The notes: a model not told the origin generated them from the sequence alone. Shown: positions 17,950-27,151, counted from the first letter of the stretch. The stretch is DNA of 64,000 nucleotides from an uncultured Bacteriovorax sp. (GCA_946480715.1 CAMLKK010000011.1:1-64000); one strand, 5' to 3'. Program-made: numbers and translations.

Positions 17950-19383
17950 GTGAGTAAACAAAAAAGAATCTTAATCATCAACCGTGGAGAGATCGCTGCT
18001 CGTATTGCGAAAGCATGTCGTGAGCTTGGTCACACAGCAGTTGGTGTTTGGACAGATAATGAAGTTCAGGCAAAACACTTAGAAGTTTGTGATGAATGGG
18101 TAAGACTTCCTGGTTCTACTAATGCTGAGACTTACCTTAATATCCCAAATATCCTAGACGTTTGTAAAAAATATAAAATCGACGGTGTTCACCCAGGGTA
18201 CGGATTCCTTTCTGAAAACACAGAGTTTTCGCAAGCTCTAGTTGATAACGGAATTACTTGGATTGGACCACACCCAGAAGCTGTTAGAGTTATGGGTGAT
18301 AAAGCGGTTTCTAAAGAATTCGCTCAGAAAGTTGGAATTCCTGTTGTTCCTGGATCAACGGGTGCAGTTCCTACAATTGAAGAAGCGATCAAGATCGCTA
18401 ATCAAATTAAATATCCCATTCTGCTTAAAGCTGTTGCTGGTGGTGGTGGACGCGGTATGCGCGTTTGTCATAATGAGCAAGATGTTCGCAACAACTTCGA
18501 AGCTGTTGGTCGTGAAGCAAAAGCTGCTTTCAAAAACGGCGACCTGCTTGTTGAAAAATACATCGTTAATCCTCACCACATTGAAGTTCAGATTCTTGCC
18601 GATAGAAAAGGAAATGTTTTCCATTTCTTCGAAAGAGAATGTTCAATTCAACGTCGTCACCAGAAAATCGTGGAAGAAGCCCCATCACCATTTATTGGAG
18701 ATGATGAAGAACTCCGTCAACGTGTTTGTAATTCAGCGGTAAAACTTGCTAAGGCCATTAACTATGATTCAGCAGGAACTGTTGAACTTATTATGGGTGA
18801 AGATAAAGAATTTTACTTCCTGGAAATGAACACACGTATTCAGGTAGAGCACCCGATCACAGAAGAAATCACAGGAATCGATTTGATCGTTTGTATGATT
18901 CAATCGGCTTTCGGTGATGATCTGGGAATTCCTTCACAGGAATGGATCAAGAGAACAGGTCACGCTATTGAATGTCGTATCTGTGCTGAAGATCCAATCA
19001 CGATGCTTCCAGCACCAGGACTTGTAACAGGTTGTGAAACAAATTTCCCGCAAGGAATTCGTTTCGACAACTGTCTCTATAAAGGGCTTAACGTTACTCC
19101 AGATTTCGACCCAATGGTTGGAAAGCTTGTAGCGAAAGGGATCAACAGAGAAGTTGCGATTAGAAAAATCAAAACAGCTCTTGATGGACTACTAATTGAA
19201 GGACTTAAGACAAACATTCCTCTTCATAAAGTTATTATGAAAAACGAAGTTTTCTTAAAAGGAAAATATTCTACAAACTTCATCAGTACTGAAAAGCCGC
19301 AAGAGCAAGTCAACACTGATATGGACTTCACTTCAATTTATAAGGTTATTGCCGGGATTGAAGCTAGAAGAATGGGGTTGTAA
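17950..19383 (+). CDS. Acyl-CoA carboxylase, biotin carboxylase subunit
   Basis: The enzyme uses ATP and bicarbonate to carboxylate the biotin on the carrier protein. The 477-residue ATP-grasp protein has KAVAGGGGRGM as the nucleotide loop and EMNTRIQVEHPITE as the catalytic strand. The start is a GTG at 17950 with GAGG six bases upstream. Its stop TAA overlaps the ATG of the carrier gene by one base. It is AccC-like in size; the biotin domain is a separate protein rather than fused as in PccA. Confidence 0.93.
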   Translation: MSKQKRILIINRGEIAARIAKACRELGHTAVGVWTDNEVQAKHLEVCDEWVRLPGSTNAETYLNIPNILDVCKKYKIDGVHPGYGFLSENTEFSQALVDNGITWIGPHPEAVRVMGDKAVSKEFAQKVGIPVVPGSTGAVPTIEEAIKIANQIKYPILLKAVAGGGGRGMRVCHNEQDVRNNFEAVGREAKAAFKNGDLLVEKYIVNPHHIEVQILADRKGNVFHFFERECSIQRRHQKIVEEAPSPFIGDDEELRQRVCNSAVKLAKAINYDSAGTVELIMGEDKEFYFLEMNTRIQVEHPITEEITGIDLIVCMIQSAFGDDLGIPSQEWIKRTGHAIECRICAEDPITMLPAPGLVTGCETNFPQGIRFDNCLYKGLNVTPDFDPMVGKLVAKGINREVAIRKIKTALDGLLIEGLKTNIPLHKVIMKNEVFLKGKYSTNFISTEKPQEQVNTDMDFTSIYKVIAGIEARRMGL

Positions 19384-19895
19384 TGAGAACATATTTAATC
19401 GACAACGATAAAAACGAATACATCATCGACCTCGTAAAAACTCGCGCACACGCTGCAGAGATGGTTGAATTTGAATTCCGTACAATCAAAGATCACAAAG
19501 AAGTAGATAAAGCGACAATCTTTGTCCGCAAACTTGCAGATCAATACTTCGCTTCAACTGATGGCGTTCGTTGGAATAAGCTTGCTCGTCAAGATTCTCC
19601 ATCAATTCTATTGAACGTTGACCGCGTGTTTAAGCTTTATCGCGGCTATAAGCCATCAAGCTTAGGCGGTGGTGATGAAGGCGGACTATTCACGCAAATG
19701 CCTGGAAAAGTCGTTAAGATCCTTGCTAACGTTGGCCAAAAAGTCGAGAAGGGACAAACTCTTCTTATTTTAGAAGCTATGAAAATGGAAAACGAGATCA
19801 AGTCGAATACGAATGGAACGGTTAAGGCCATCCACGTAAAGGCCGGAGACGCGCTTGAAAACGGCGTCCTTATGATGGAAGTTGAGCCAGAATAG
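19383..19895 (+). CDS. Biotin carboxyl carrier protein
   Basis: A 170-residue carrier for the preceding carboxylase. The C-terminal lipoyl/biotinyl domain (about 103-170) has the biotinylation motif EAMKMENEIKS, with the target Lys at residue 134. The first 90 residues resemble the linker/BT region seen in PccA-type enzymes, suggesting a split PccA-like enzyme. The start overlaps the biotin carboxylase stop by one base. Confidence 0.92.
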   Translation: MRTYLIDNDKNEYIIDLVKTRAHAAEMVEFEFRTIKDHKEVDKATIFVRKLADQYFASTDGVRWNKLARQDSPSILLNVDRVFKLYRGYKPSSLGGGDEGGLFTQMPGKVVKILANVGQKVEKGQTLLILEAMKMENEIKSNTNGTVKAIHVKAGDALENGVLMMEVEPE

Positions 19896-19905
19896 TTAGA
19901 AGACA

Positions 19906-19920
19906 TTGTAAAATTTACAA
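19906..19920 (+). promoter_or_regulatory. Perfect palindrome, possible operator
   Basis: TTGTAAA-A-TTTACAA is a perfect 7-base inverted repeat around one central A. It ends two bases before TATAAG (19923-19928), a -10-like sequence upstream of the exported-protein gene at 19977. The position would suit a repressor site. It is AT-rich, so chance is possible. Confidence 0.3.
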
Positions 19921-19928
19921 ACTATAAG

Positions 19929-19976
19929 ACCTCTTAGACCCTTCATTGATAAAGAAGCGGTTTAAGAGGTTTTTTT
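19929..19976 (+). terminator. Terminator after the carboxylase operon, overlapping the next ribosome binding site
   Basis: ACCTCTTA (19929-19936) pairs with TAAGAGGT (19963-19970). The 26-base interior can form a smaller stem (CTTC 19941-19944 with GAAG 19953-19956). Seven T (19970-19976) end directly at the ATG at 19977. The 3' arm AAGAGG is the Shine-Dalgarno of that gene. TATAAG (19923-19928) abuts the 5' arm. Confidence 0.6.
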
Positions 19977-21311
19977 ATGATCAAAATAAGTGCAATTGTT
20001 CTTAGTCTTTTAGCTGTTTCTTCGTACGCAGAAGAACCTAAAACATCCTTCGATGTAACGATCGATAAATTAAACTTCGTTCGACCAGTTAAAGGCGTTG
20101 GTAAAGCGGGAACACTGGTTTTCAAATCCGCATCAGTTCTCAACAATGGAATCGTTTTAAATGTGAATAACGTGAATAATTATTTTGATTCACAAATATT
20201 CGTTCGTCCTACGTTCCTTGGTTTCACCACTCAGTTTGGAAATTTCGGTTTTGGTATTGAAGAATTGAATATGATCAACACTGTTAAACAAACAGATCTT
20301 ACGAACGCTAAATTTATTATGGATGACAACCAATTGGCCCTCTCAGGAGAGTCGATGAATTTTGTTAATGTTGATTCCAGTGTTCGCTTAAAAGGATTTC
20401 GTCTTTACTGCCAGAATAACACCTTAGCAGTTAAAGAAAGCGGTGCCCTTCAAACAGATATATTGAGCAGCTGTTTTAGCTTCATGACATTAAACGGAAC
20501 TTACCAACCTGGGAATGAGCTCGCGGATCTCGAGTATGAAGGAATAGATGGCGTTGATAAAACGTTCATCAAAGCGAAAGTGAGAAGCTTTGATATCAGA
20601 CCGAATGAAATCCTTGCGAATCTTCCGACTGCTACAACTGTAAGCAATGACTCTTATACAATCAATGCAAGTGATGTAGTTTTAAGTTGTGCTAAGGATG
20701 CTGATCTTGTTGGACTTGATTTTGAAAAAATCAAAAAGCCATGTATGAATAAACTTCGCCTTAATCCGCTTAAAGCTAATTTGATTGATAAAAAAGAAAA
20801 TTCTCAATTCAATCTTGATGTGAAGAATATCGTCGTTCAAGACAAAATCCTCTACGTTACATTAAACAACGCTGTGATGTCTGATCCAAAATCTTCGACT
20901 CACATTACGAATACATTGCTTAATTGCCGTAAAAATGCAGATAGTGACCTATTAGAACTCACTCACGTTCTTAGAGATTGTTTAGAATATGGTCGCGCTT
21001 CGATTGCGGAAGTAAGAAGCACTGGACCAGATGACAAAAAAGATAGCTCAAATAAAAACATCGCCATTAGCGTTGAGAACGGCGCTATCATTATCCAGGC
21101 CGATATCAAATTCCTGGGTTTTACAAGCAGAGTGAGTATTTACGGTCGTGCAAGTCTTGATGAGCAGAAGAGACATTTGATATTAAATATCACTGACACG
21201 AAACTTCCTTTAGGAATTACATCCGTAAAACTACTTATGCATTTTTTAAAGAAAGATCTCATCTCGAAAGACATTACATTTTCAAATAACGTGATTACAA
21301 TTGCTCTATAG
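19977..21311 (+). CDS. Exported protein of unknown function
   Basis: A 444-residue protein with a signal peptide (residues 1-18, ending SSYA) and presumably periplasmic or outer-membrane. The rest is rich in beta-prone repeated segments and has scattered Cys (SCFSF, SCAKD, CRKN, DCLEY) but no motif I recognise. It follows a terminator and probably has its own promoter at 19923. It is followed after 10 bases by another small exported protein, probably in the same operon. Confidence 0.75.
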   Translation: MIKISAIVLSLLAVSSYAEEPKTSFDVTIDKLNFVRPVKGVGKAGTLVFKSASVLNNGIVLNVNNVNNYFDSQIFVRPTFLGFTTQFGNFGFGIEELNMINTVKQTDLTNAKFIMDDNQLALSGESMNFVNVDSSVRLKGFRLYCQNNTLAVKESGALQTDILSSCFSFMTLNGTYQPGNELADLEYEGIDGVDKTFIKAKVRSFDIRPNEILANLPTATTVSNDSYTINASDVVLSCAKDADLVGLDFEKIKKPCMNKLRLNPLKANLIDKKENSQFNLDVKNIVVQDKILYVTLNNAVMSDPKSSTHITNTLLNCRKNADSDLLELTHVLRDCLEYGRASIAEVRSTGPDDKKDSSNKNIAISVENGAIIIQADIKFLGFTSRVSIYGRASLDEQKRHLILNITDTKLPLGITSVKLLMHFLKKDLISKDITFSNNVITIAL

Positions 21312-21321
21312 GGGACTCAAA

Positions 21322-21666
21322 ATGAAAAAACTTTTAATTTTAGCTACTATTCTTCCTTCAGTTTCTTTCGCTTCTCTTTACAGCTGCTCAGGTGCAGGTT
21401 TCAATCTTGAAGTCGCTGCAAATCCTCTTTCAATGAGAGTTGTAGGGAATGGATACAATACGAATCTTACAAATTTAAATGCAGTAGTTAACTTCGATAC
21501 AATCGTTTCAGGCAATACTGCAAATCCTCCAGGAACATTTAAATTGGTTGTGAAAGATTCAAGCTTTGCAAATCCTGGTGATCAATTTAAAGGAATTGTA
21601 ACTGTTTCTACTCCAACAGGAGTGAGAGAGTTTCCGGGACTTACTTGTGTAAAAGGTAACGACTAA
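21322..21666 (+). CDS. Small exported protein of unknown function
   Basis: A 114-residue protein with a signal peptide (MKKLLILATILPSVSFA). The ATG at 21322 is chosen because GGGGA (21311-21315) precedes it and the signal peptide begins there; an upstream TTG at 21301 lies inside the previous gene. Two Cys (SCSG and LTCVK) may form one disulfide. Its stop overlaps the stop of the convergent radical SAM gene by four bases. Confidence 0.75.
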   Translation: MKKLLILATILPSVSFASLYSCSGAGFNLEVAANPLSMRVVGNGYNTNLTNLNAVVNFDTIVSGNTANPPGTFKLVVKDSSFANPGDQFKGIVTVSTPTGVREFPGLTCVKGND

Positions 21667-22658
21667 GAATTTGCCAATATCGCGGCCAGCTCATCGGCCT
21701 TATATTCCATGAGCTGGTCACCATTGTTCTTTTGATAGAGCGGACTAAAGACTATCGAATTTATCTCACCTTCAGAAATTTCATTCAGCTTCAATTTTAA
21801 TTCGCGCGCTTCTTCAAGTTTACCAGGCTCCACCATTAGTCGAATGGAGAAATGTTTCTTCTCATGTCCTCTAAGTGATTTCTTTTTTTCAACGATACTT
21901 CTACAAGTGTTCACGAATTTTTCACGATTAAATTGAGAAAAATGCACGCTGAAACCAAGATGGCTCAATTCGATTAATTCTTGAAAATATTCACTGTCAC
22001 GACTTCCATTGGATTGAACAAGAATGTAATGACCAAGCGATCTGAGATATCGAACTATTTCGATGAATGCTGGATTAACTGTGGGTTCGCCACCTGTGAA
22101 AATCCATTGGGCCTTATTCAGTTTGCAAAAATTTTGTAGAAGTTGATCAACTGCTAATTTTAATGATCCGAAAGATTTATGAGACTCGTATGTGTTTGAA
22201 GTAGAGGGTGGACAATAGTCACATTGATAATTGCAACGTCTTCCAATATCCCAAGTGATGCTTAATGGATAATGTTTCGCCTTTTCAGTATTCGCGTACG
22301 TAATTGTTACGGGCTCTACCATTTTTTCTGAGAAGGTAATTGGTGATTTTAATTCTGATTCTGGCCTATACTTAGGTATCGCCATGTCAGCACCACACAT
22401 ACACCATTCTTTTGTACAAGTTACCCATAAATCAGGAAACTGCACTCCGCTATCAAAAACGTTGCCTAGGAAGCCACCAACCTTGCAAGTGGCGCCGTAA
22501 ATATTTCCATCAGATGTGATATGTAAATTGCTTGCACCTGCCGAACACTTCCATCCTTTCCACTTATTAATTTTCGATGCCAGAATTTCTTCTGTGTTAT
22601 GTTCTGAAAAGTTTCCAGTATGATCAACGAACATCAGTATTTTTTTTGATTTTTGCAT
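21663..22658 (-). CDS. Radical SAM protein with N-terminal Cys-rich (SPASM-like) domain
   Basis: A 331-residue enzyme with the radical SAM 4Fe-4S motif CxxxCxxC (Cys142, 146, 149 in RRCNYQCDYCPPS) and FTGGEPTVNP downstream. Unusually, a Cys-rich block precedes the core: Cys38, a dGNI turn, Cys58, then Cys81, 86 and 88 (CTKEWCMCG). This order resembles a SPASM auxiliary-cluster domain, which normally follows the core. The substrate is unknown. It is about the same size as, and clearly paralogous to, the next gene upstream; its ATG abuts that gene's stop codon. Confidence 0.8.
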   Translation of the reverse strand: MQKSKKILMFVDHTGNFSEHNTEEILASKINKWKGWKCSAGASNLHITSDGNIYGATCKVGGFLGNVFDSGVQFPDLWVTCTKEWCMCGADMAIPKYRPESELKSPITFSEKMVEPVTITYANTEKAKHYPLSITWDIGRRCNYQCDYCPPSTSNTYESHKSFGSLKLAVDQLLQNFCKLNKAQWIFTGGEPTVNPAFIEIVRYLRSLGHYILVQSNGSRDSEYFQELIELSHLGFSVHFSQFNREKFVNTCRSIVEKKKSLRGHEKKHFSIRLMVEPGKLEEARELKLKLNEISEGEINSIVFSPLYQKNNGDQLMEYKADELAAILANS

Positions 22659-23666
22659 TTAAGCGTGCTCCTCAATGAGAGCTAGTTCCTCTGAAGAGTA
22701 TCGCATGAGCTCTTCTCCGTTTTCACGGCTATAAAGTGGGGACATATTAATGGCATTAATCATTTCTGAATTTGATAGCTCTTGAATTTTGGTTTTTAAG
22801 AGACGTGCTTGTTCAAAACCCAATGGAGCAACCATGAAACGAATGGAGAACCAGTTTTTTTGCACTTTAGGATCGCTAAGCTTTTCTTTAATAATAGCTT
22901 TGCAATTTTCCAATAATCTTTCTTCATTATATTCTTCGAAATGAACGCTTAATCCAACAGAGCTGAATCGAATGAGCTCTGAGAAATAATTTGGATCACG
23001 GCTGCCATTACTCTGGGTATGTAACACTTGTTGGAAGCTCGCTAAGTATTTAATTAAGTCTAAATATGCTGGATTGATCGTTGGCTCTCCGCCGGTAAAG
23101 ACCCATTTGGCATTTTTATCCTTGCAAAATTTTGTAAGTAATAAGTCAGCAGCTTGTTTGAGTGATTGTAGTGATTTGTGAGATTCAAAATTGTTTGCAG
23201 TTGACGGCGGACAGTAGCTGCAGCTGTAATTGCATCTCCTTCCAATGTCCCAAGTGATAATTTGGGGAGCTCTGTGCTTTTCATATAAATCATCCGGGCC
23301 AACAAGATTAGCATTCACAATATTTTCTTGGAAATGTGTTGGTATACCCAGGGTGATAGCTTCAGTATCTTTCATTTTCAATAGGCGCATGTCTGATCCA
23401 CACATACACCATGTCTTCGAGCAAGTGATCCATTCTTTGGGAAATTCCACGCCATGATCAAAAACATTTCCCAGTAGGCCACCTACCTTACATGTAGCCG
23501 CAAAAATATTTCCATCAGCTGTAATATGTAAATTGTTAACACCGGCCGAACACTTCCAACCGACCCACTTATTTAGCCTTTTACTTAAGGCCTCAGCAGT
23601 CGATAACAAGCTGTAGTTTCCCTTTTCATCGCAGAAAAATAGATCTTTATTAGGTAAACGTTTCAA
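22659..23666 (-). CDS. Radical SAM protein, paralogue of the adjacent gene
   Basis: A 335-residue protein with radical SAM Cys145, 149 and 152 (RRCNYSCSYCPPS) and VFTGGEPTINPAYLDLIKYL. It has the same N-terminal Cys-rich block (Cys39, 59, 82, 87, 89) as its neighbour. Identity between the two is high in the Cys regions and lower elsewhere, so the duplication looks old rather than recent. The start overlaps the end of the nucleotidyltransferase-like gene, so the genes form one operon (24520 down to 21663). Substrate unknown. Confidence 0.8.
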   Translation of the reverse strand: MKRLPNKDLFFCDEKGNYSLLSTAEALSKRLNKWVGWKCSAGVNNLHITADGNIFAATCKVGGLLGNVFDHGVEFPKEWITCSKTWCMCGSDMRLLKMKDTEAITLGIPTHFQENIVNANLVGPDDLYEKHRAPQIITWDIGRRCNYSCSYCPPSTANNFESHKSLQSLKQAADLLLTKFCKDKNAKWVFTGGEPTINPAYLDLIKYLASFQQVLHTQSNGSRDPNYFSELIRFSSVGLSVHFEEYNEERLLENCKAIIKEKLSDPKVQKNWFSIRFMVAPLGFEQARLLKTKIQELSNSEMINAINMSPLYSRENGEELMRYSSEELALIEEHA

Positions 23667-24520
23667 GGGTTTAATCCTAATTGTTTATGTAAATGTTCTA
23701 TCCATCCAATCCAGGGAGTCACATCTTTTGAGAGTGCTAATCGTGAACGAACTGTGCTTTTACACAAATAGAGTTCATGAAATTGAAGTGCAGATTTTAC
23801 TTCCTTAATGTCTTTTGAACCGAATTTTTCGTCCACAGGCTCACCCGGCATAAGTGAGTTTAAAAATTCAAATTCTTCTTGGTTGAGATGCAATTGAAGT
23901 CCTTTTCCAGAAGCAGTTTCCAAATATTGAGACCAGTAACAAATTGTTTTATGCCCAGTTGCTGATATTTTAAAGCGTTCGAAACAAGGGAAGTCCTGAA
24001 TAGTAAATGGAGTTTTAAAATCTTCTTTTTTAGAAATTTTTATCAAAGAGTTTTTTAAAGATCTCTGTTTTTTAAATTCTTCGAACTCAGTTGAAGCCTT
24101 TTGCATTTCGGCCAGGGTCCAATTGAGCTTACGGAAGTACCAGCTGAAGCAAATATAATCGTTAGTCCATTCTGATTGAATAATTTTGAGTTTTTGATAT
24201 TCATGCTGCTCGTAGATTTCGGGAACGTCCAGCATGATAAAAAATCGTTTGAACTTCAAAAATGAGAGGAATAATTCTTTAGTATCGGAATTATCGTCAA
24301 TGACAAAAGTAAGGTCTATATCAGATAAAAAAGCATCAAAAGTTGTTTTTTCAATTAACGAATTTCTGATGATTACCTTTTTTAGATTTGGAAAACGCCA
24401 TTTCAAATAAGCTGATAAAAATGGAACTAAAAGGTATTGATAAAATAACGCCACTGAAAAGTGGAAAAATTTTGCGTTTGAAAAAATAAGATGCATACGG
24501 TGGAGAATCTTATTCTTCAT
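23663..24520 (-). CDS. Nucleotidyltransferase-like protein
   Basis: A 285-residue protein. Residues 52-75 (RNSLIEKTTFDAFLSDIDLTFVID) resemble the active-site region of polymerase-beta-type nucleotidyltransferases, with the metal-binding DxD pair at Asp67 and Asp69. The usual GS pair is reduced to NS. A hydrophobic N-terminal stretch (about 18-40) may be a buried helix. It lies upstream of two radical SAM genes and overlaps the first by four bases. The substrate and even activity are uncertain. Confidence 0.45.
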   Translation of the reverse strand: MKNKILHRMHLIFSNAKFFHFSVALFYQYLLVPFLSAYLKWRFPNLKKVIIRNSLIEKTTFDAFLSDIDLTFVIDDNSDTKELFLSFLKFKRFFIMLDVPEIYEQHEYQKLKIIQSEWTNDYICFSWYFRKLNWTLAEMQKASTEFEEFKKQRSLKNSLIKISKKEDFKTPFTIQDFPCFERFKISATGHKTICYWSQYLETASGKGLQLHLNQEEFEFLNSLMPGEPVDEKFGSKDIKEVKSALQFHELYLCKSTVRSRLALSKDVTPWIGWIEHLHKQLGLNP

Positions 24521-24526
24521 GAAATT

Positions 24527-25774
24527 CTATTCCACCAACTCTTTCAACTCTGGAAATACGCTAGCGAATGATTCTTTTCTTAGTTCATCCAACTTGAGAG
24601 TGTTCTGCTTGAATAATCCCAAGAGGTGGCTGTTATCTTTTTCATCAATGAATGTAATGATGTTTTCAAAATCTTTAGCGGCCTTAATAAACATAGGCCC
24701 ACGTTGAATAAGTGTGCGTGTGAATGCACTTAATTTGTTCTTTACCAAAGTCTTTAAGTGAGCAGGAAGAACCTGTACACAATATTCATCCGGATCAAGC
24801 AACAGATTAATATTAAAATCTACCGGAGAAATAATTCTGCTTGTCACCAATTTATCGAAAAGCTCCGGAAGATAGAGCACATTCATAATATTGACTGTGC
24901 AATTTACATAGCGAATAACAGTCGGGTGATTAGTCATTAATTTCTGGAGATTTTCTTCGATCAGTTTCCACTTGGTGCCGTGTCGGAAATATTCGGCACG
25001 AGCTCCAAAATCATCGATGCTTATTCCAACTTTAACGAATGAGAACTTTGACCAAATCTCAGCGAGATTGTGTTGACCATAATTCAATTGCGCCAAGTTT
25101 GTATTATAGCTCAAGCGTATGTCGAAGCGTTGTTGTTGTTCGAGCAACTTTAAAACTTCGAAATGTTCTTTCGTGATTAGTGGCTCACCACCACCGAAAT
25201 AGATTTCTTCAGCATGCGGAATAGCAACTTTCAATTCTTCCCAGAAGTTTGGGGATTGAATTGAAACACTCTTAACTTTTTGTTCTGTAGATTTGTAATT
25301 GAAAAGTAATTGATGGTCTTCATACCAAGAACTACTCAATGAAGGGCCACAACCACGACATTTGAAATTACATAGATTGCTAAAACGGATATCGATATAT
25401 TTCAGTTCAAAATTATCCGTATTGAGAGATCCATCTTCAGCGGTATCTAAAACTTTATCTAAATGCGACTCAAATCTTTTGTTAATTGAAGTGCGCATAC
25501 TTTCAAAGCCGGAATTTTCTAAAACATAACAGCGCTGACATCCTGCTGATGGTTTATTGTTCAGCATATTTTGTCGGAGTTCTTTATATTTTTCTGAATT
25601 CCAAATTTCTTTGAGCGATTGATTTGTACCATTGCCGTAGACATTGTCATAGGGAGATACACAACAAGGGATAACAGAGCTGTCAGGCATCACGTGAAGG
25701 TGAATCCAAGGTATGAGACAAAATGTCTTGGAATCCTTCAATTCCTGTAATTCTTTTTCCAAATTTCTCTCCAT
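24527..25774 (-). CDS. Twitch-domain-type radical SAM protein
   Basis: A 415-residue protein. The radical SAM motif is Cys135, 139, 142 (SNLCNFKCRGCG), followed by IYFGGGEPLITKEHF. The N-terminal domain has FCLIPWIHLHV (Cys19), paired Cys37/38 and Cys79/82, a Cys-rich SPASM/twitch-like block placed before the core. The ATG at 25774 is preferred to a TTG just before it. It ends six bases before the nucleotidyltransferase-like gene, probably in one operon, and is divergent from a paralogue at 25848. Confidence 0.8.
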   Translation of the reverse strand: MERNLEKELQELKDSKTFCLIPWIHLHVMPDSSVIPCCVSPYDNVYGNGTNQSLKEIWNSEKYKELRQNMLNNKPSAGCQRCYVLENSGFESMRTSINKRFESHLDKVLDTAEDGSLNTDNFELKYIDIRFSNLCNFKCRGCGPSLSSSWYEDHQLLFNYKSTEQKVKSVSIQSPNFWEELKVAIPHAEEIYFGGGEPLITKEHFEVLKLLEQQQRFDIRLSYNTNLAQLNYGQHNLAEIWSKFSFVKVGISIDDFGARAEYFRHGTKWKLIEENLQKLMTNHPTVIRYVNCTVNIMNVLYLPELFDKLVTSRIISPVDFNINLLLDPDEYCVQVLPAHLKTLVKNKLSAFTRTLIQRGPMFIKAAKDFENIITFIDEKDNSHLLGLFKQNTLKLDELRKESFASVFPELKELVE

Positions 25775-25847
25775 CAACTATAATTAAGACTAGCCTAATT
25801 AGCACTGATAGTTAATCATTAAAACGTAAGACAATTTTAGGTTAAGC

Positions 25848-27131
25848 ATGGACGAAAAACCAATTGAAAAAGCATTTTGTATCCTTCCTTGGATTCACAG
25901 TTTTGTGAACAGTGACGGAAATTATCAAGTATGCTGTACAAGTGAAGAACATCACCGTGCAATCAAAGCGAATGACGGTAAGTACTTCAATATCAAAGAC
26001 AAGCCGAGCCTTGATGAGGTCATGAACTCCGAATTCATGAAGAAAGTCCGTCGCGATATGATGGAAGGCAAATGGAATCCGGTATGCGCCCGTTGCTTAG
26101 TTACCGAATTGGACAACGGTGTCAGTCGAAGAATGATCGAAAATAAAAATTACGATCATGTTATTGTTGAATCTGTTCTTCAGACAAAACCTGACGGAAC
26201 AATCCCAGTCAAATTCAAATCAATTGATTACCGTCTTGGTAATCTATGTAATTTGCAATGTCGAATGTGCGGCCCCCATTCTTCAACAGCTTGGTTGAAA
26301 GAGTGGAACAACGTAAAAATTGACAATGAAATGATGACTCCTGAGCGTAGAAAGGAACTCGAAAGTTTTGATTGGATTGAAAAAGATCATCTCTTCCAAG
26401 AGTTCAAACAAAAGCTGGAACATGCAGAACACCTCCACTTCGCCGGAGGAGAGCCCTTAATTACACCTCAGATGGCGAGAATGTTAAAATACTGTATCGA
26501 CAGTGGTTATGCTAAAAATATCACGCTGACTTACAATACTAATCTCACTAAGCTTCCTGAAAACATTTTGGAATTATGGAGAGGTTTCAAGGCCGTACGT
26601 TTGTTGTGTTCTGTAGACGGATTCGGTCCCGTAAACGATTACATCAGACATCCTTCAAAATGGGATGTGCTCGATAGAAATTTAACTTTTCTCGATCAAA
26701 ACGCTGAAAAATATCAGTTGGAAGAAATCTTGCTGTCTTGTACTGTTCAAATTTATAACGTTCTTGATCTGCCAAACCTCTTTGCTTATTTGAAGAAATT
26801 CAAAAAAGTTGTACCTGCTGCGAATTTAATTAATTTGCACATTCCAAGTTATCTTCAGTCGAGTGTATTGCCTGATGAAATCAAAGTTGTAGCGACTGAA
26901 AGATTGACTAAGTTGTACGATGAACTCAAAGATGAATTACCTGAAAGACATAAATATCTAGCAGAAAACATTCTGCAAGTTCTAAACTTCATGAATCAAA
27001 AAAATACTTCAGACCAACTTTCACTTTTTAAGAGAATCAATGGAAACATGGATAATATCAAAGGTGTAAAGATGGAGTCTGAACTGCCTGAACTTCATCA
27101 GTTGCTTAAAAAGCATACAGACTTATTTTAG
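25848..27131 (+). CDS. Twitch-domain-type radical SAM protein, divergent paralogue
   Basis: A 427-residue protein with radical SAM Cys134, 138, 141 (GNLCNLQCRMCGP) and HFAGGEPLITPQM. The N-terminal block has FCILPWIHSFV (Cys11), paired Cys29/30 and Cys80/83, the same layout as the gene at 24527. The two are transcribed divergently from a 73-base gap. AGG lies about eight bases before the ATG. The substrate is unknown; proteins of this kind often sit in polysaccharide or natural-product loci. Confidence 0.8.
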   Translation: MDEKPIEKAFCILPWIHSFVNSDGNYQVCCTSEEHHRAIKANDGKYFNIKDKPSLDEVMNSEFMKKVRRDMMEGKWNPVCARCLVTELDNGVSRRMIENKNYDHVIVESVLQTKPDGTIPVKFKSIDYRLGNLCNLQCRMCGPHSSTAWLKEWNNVKIDNEMMTPERRKELESFDWIEKDHLFQEFKQKLEHAEHLHFAGGEPLITPQMARMLKYCIDSGYAKNITLTYNTNLTKLPENILELWRGFKAVRLLCSVDGFGPVNDYIRHPSKWDVLDRNLTFLDQNAEKYQLEEILLSCTVQIYNVLDLPNLFAYLKKFKKVVPAANLINLHIPSYLQSSVLPDEIKVVATERLTKLYDELKDELPERHKYLAENILQVLNFMNQKNTSDQLSLFKRINGNMDNIKGVKMESELPELHQLLKKHTDLF

Positions 27132-27151
27132 AAGCTCTTTATCCATCATTT

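Noticed and set aside
21663..25774. The radical SAM and nucleotidyltransferase-like genes as a queuosine or molybdopterin pathway
   Set aside because: No other gene of those pathways is nearby, and the Cys-rich N-terminal domains do not fit QueE or MoaA.
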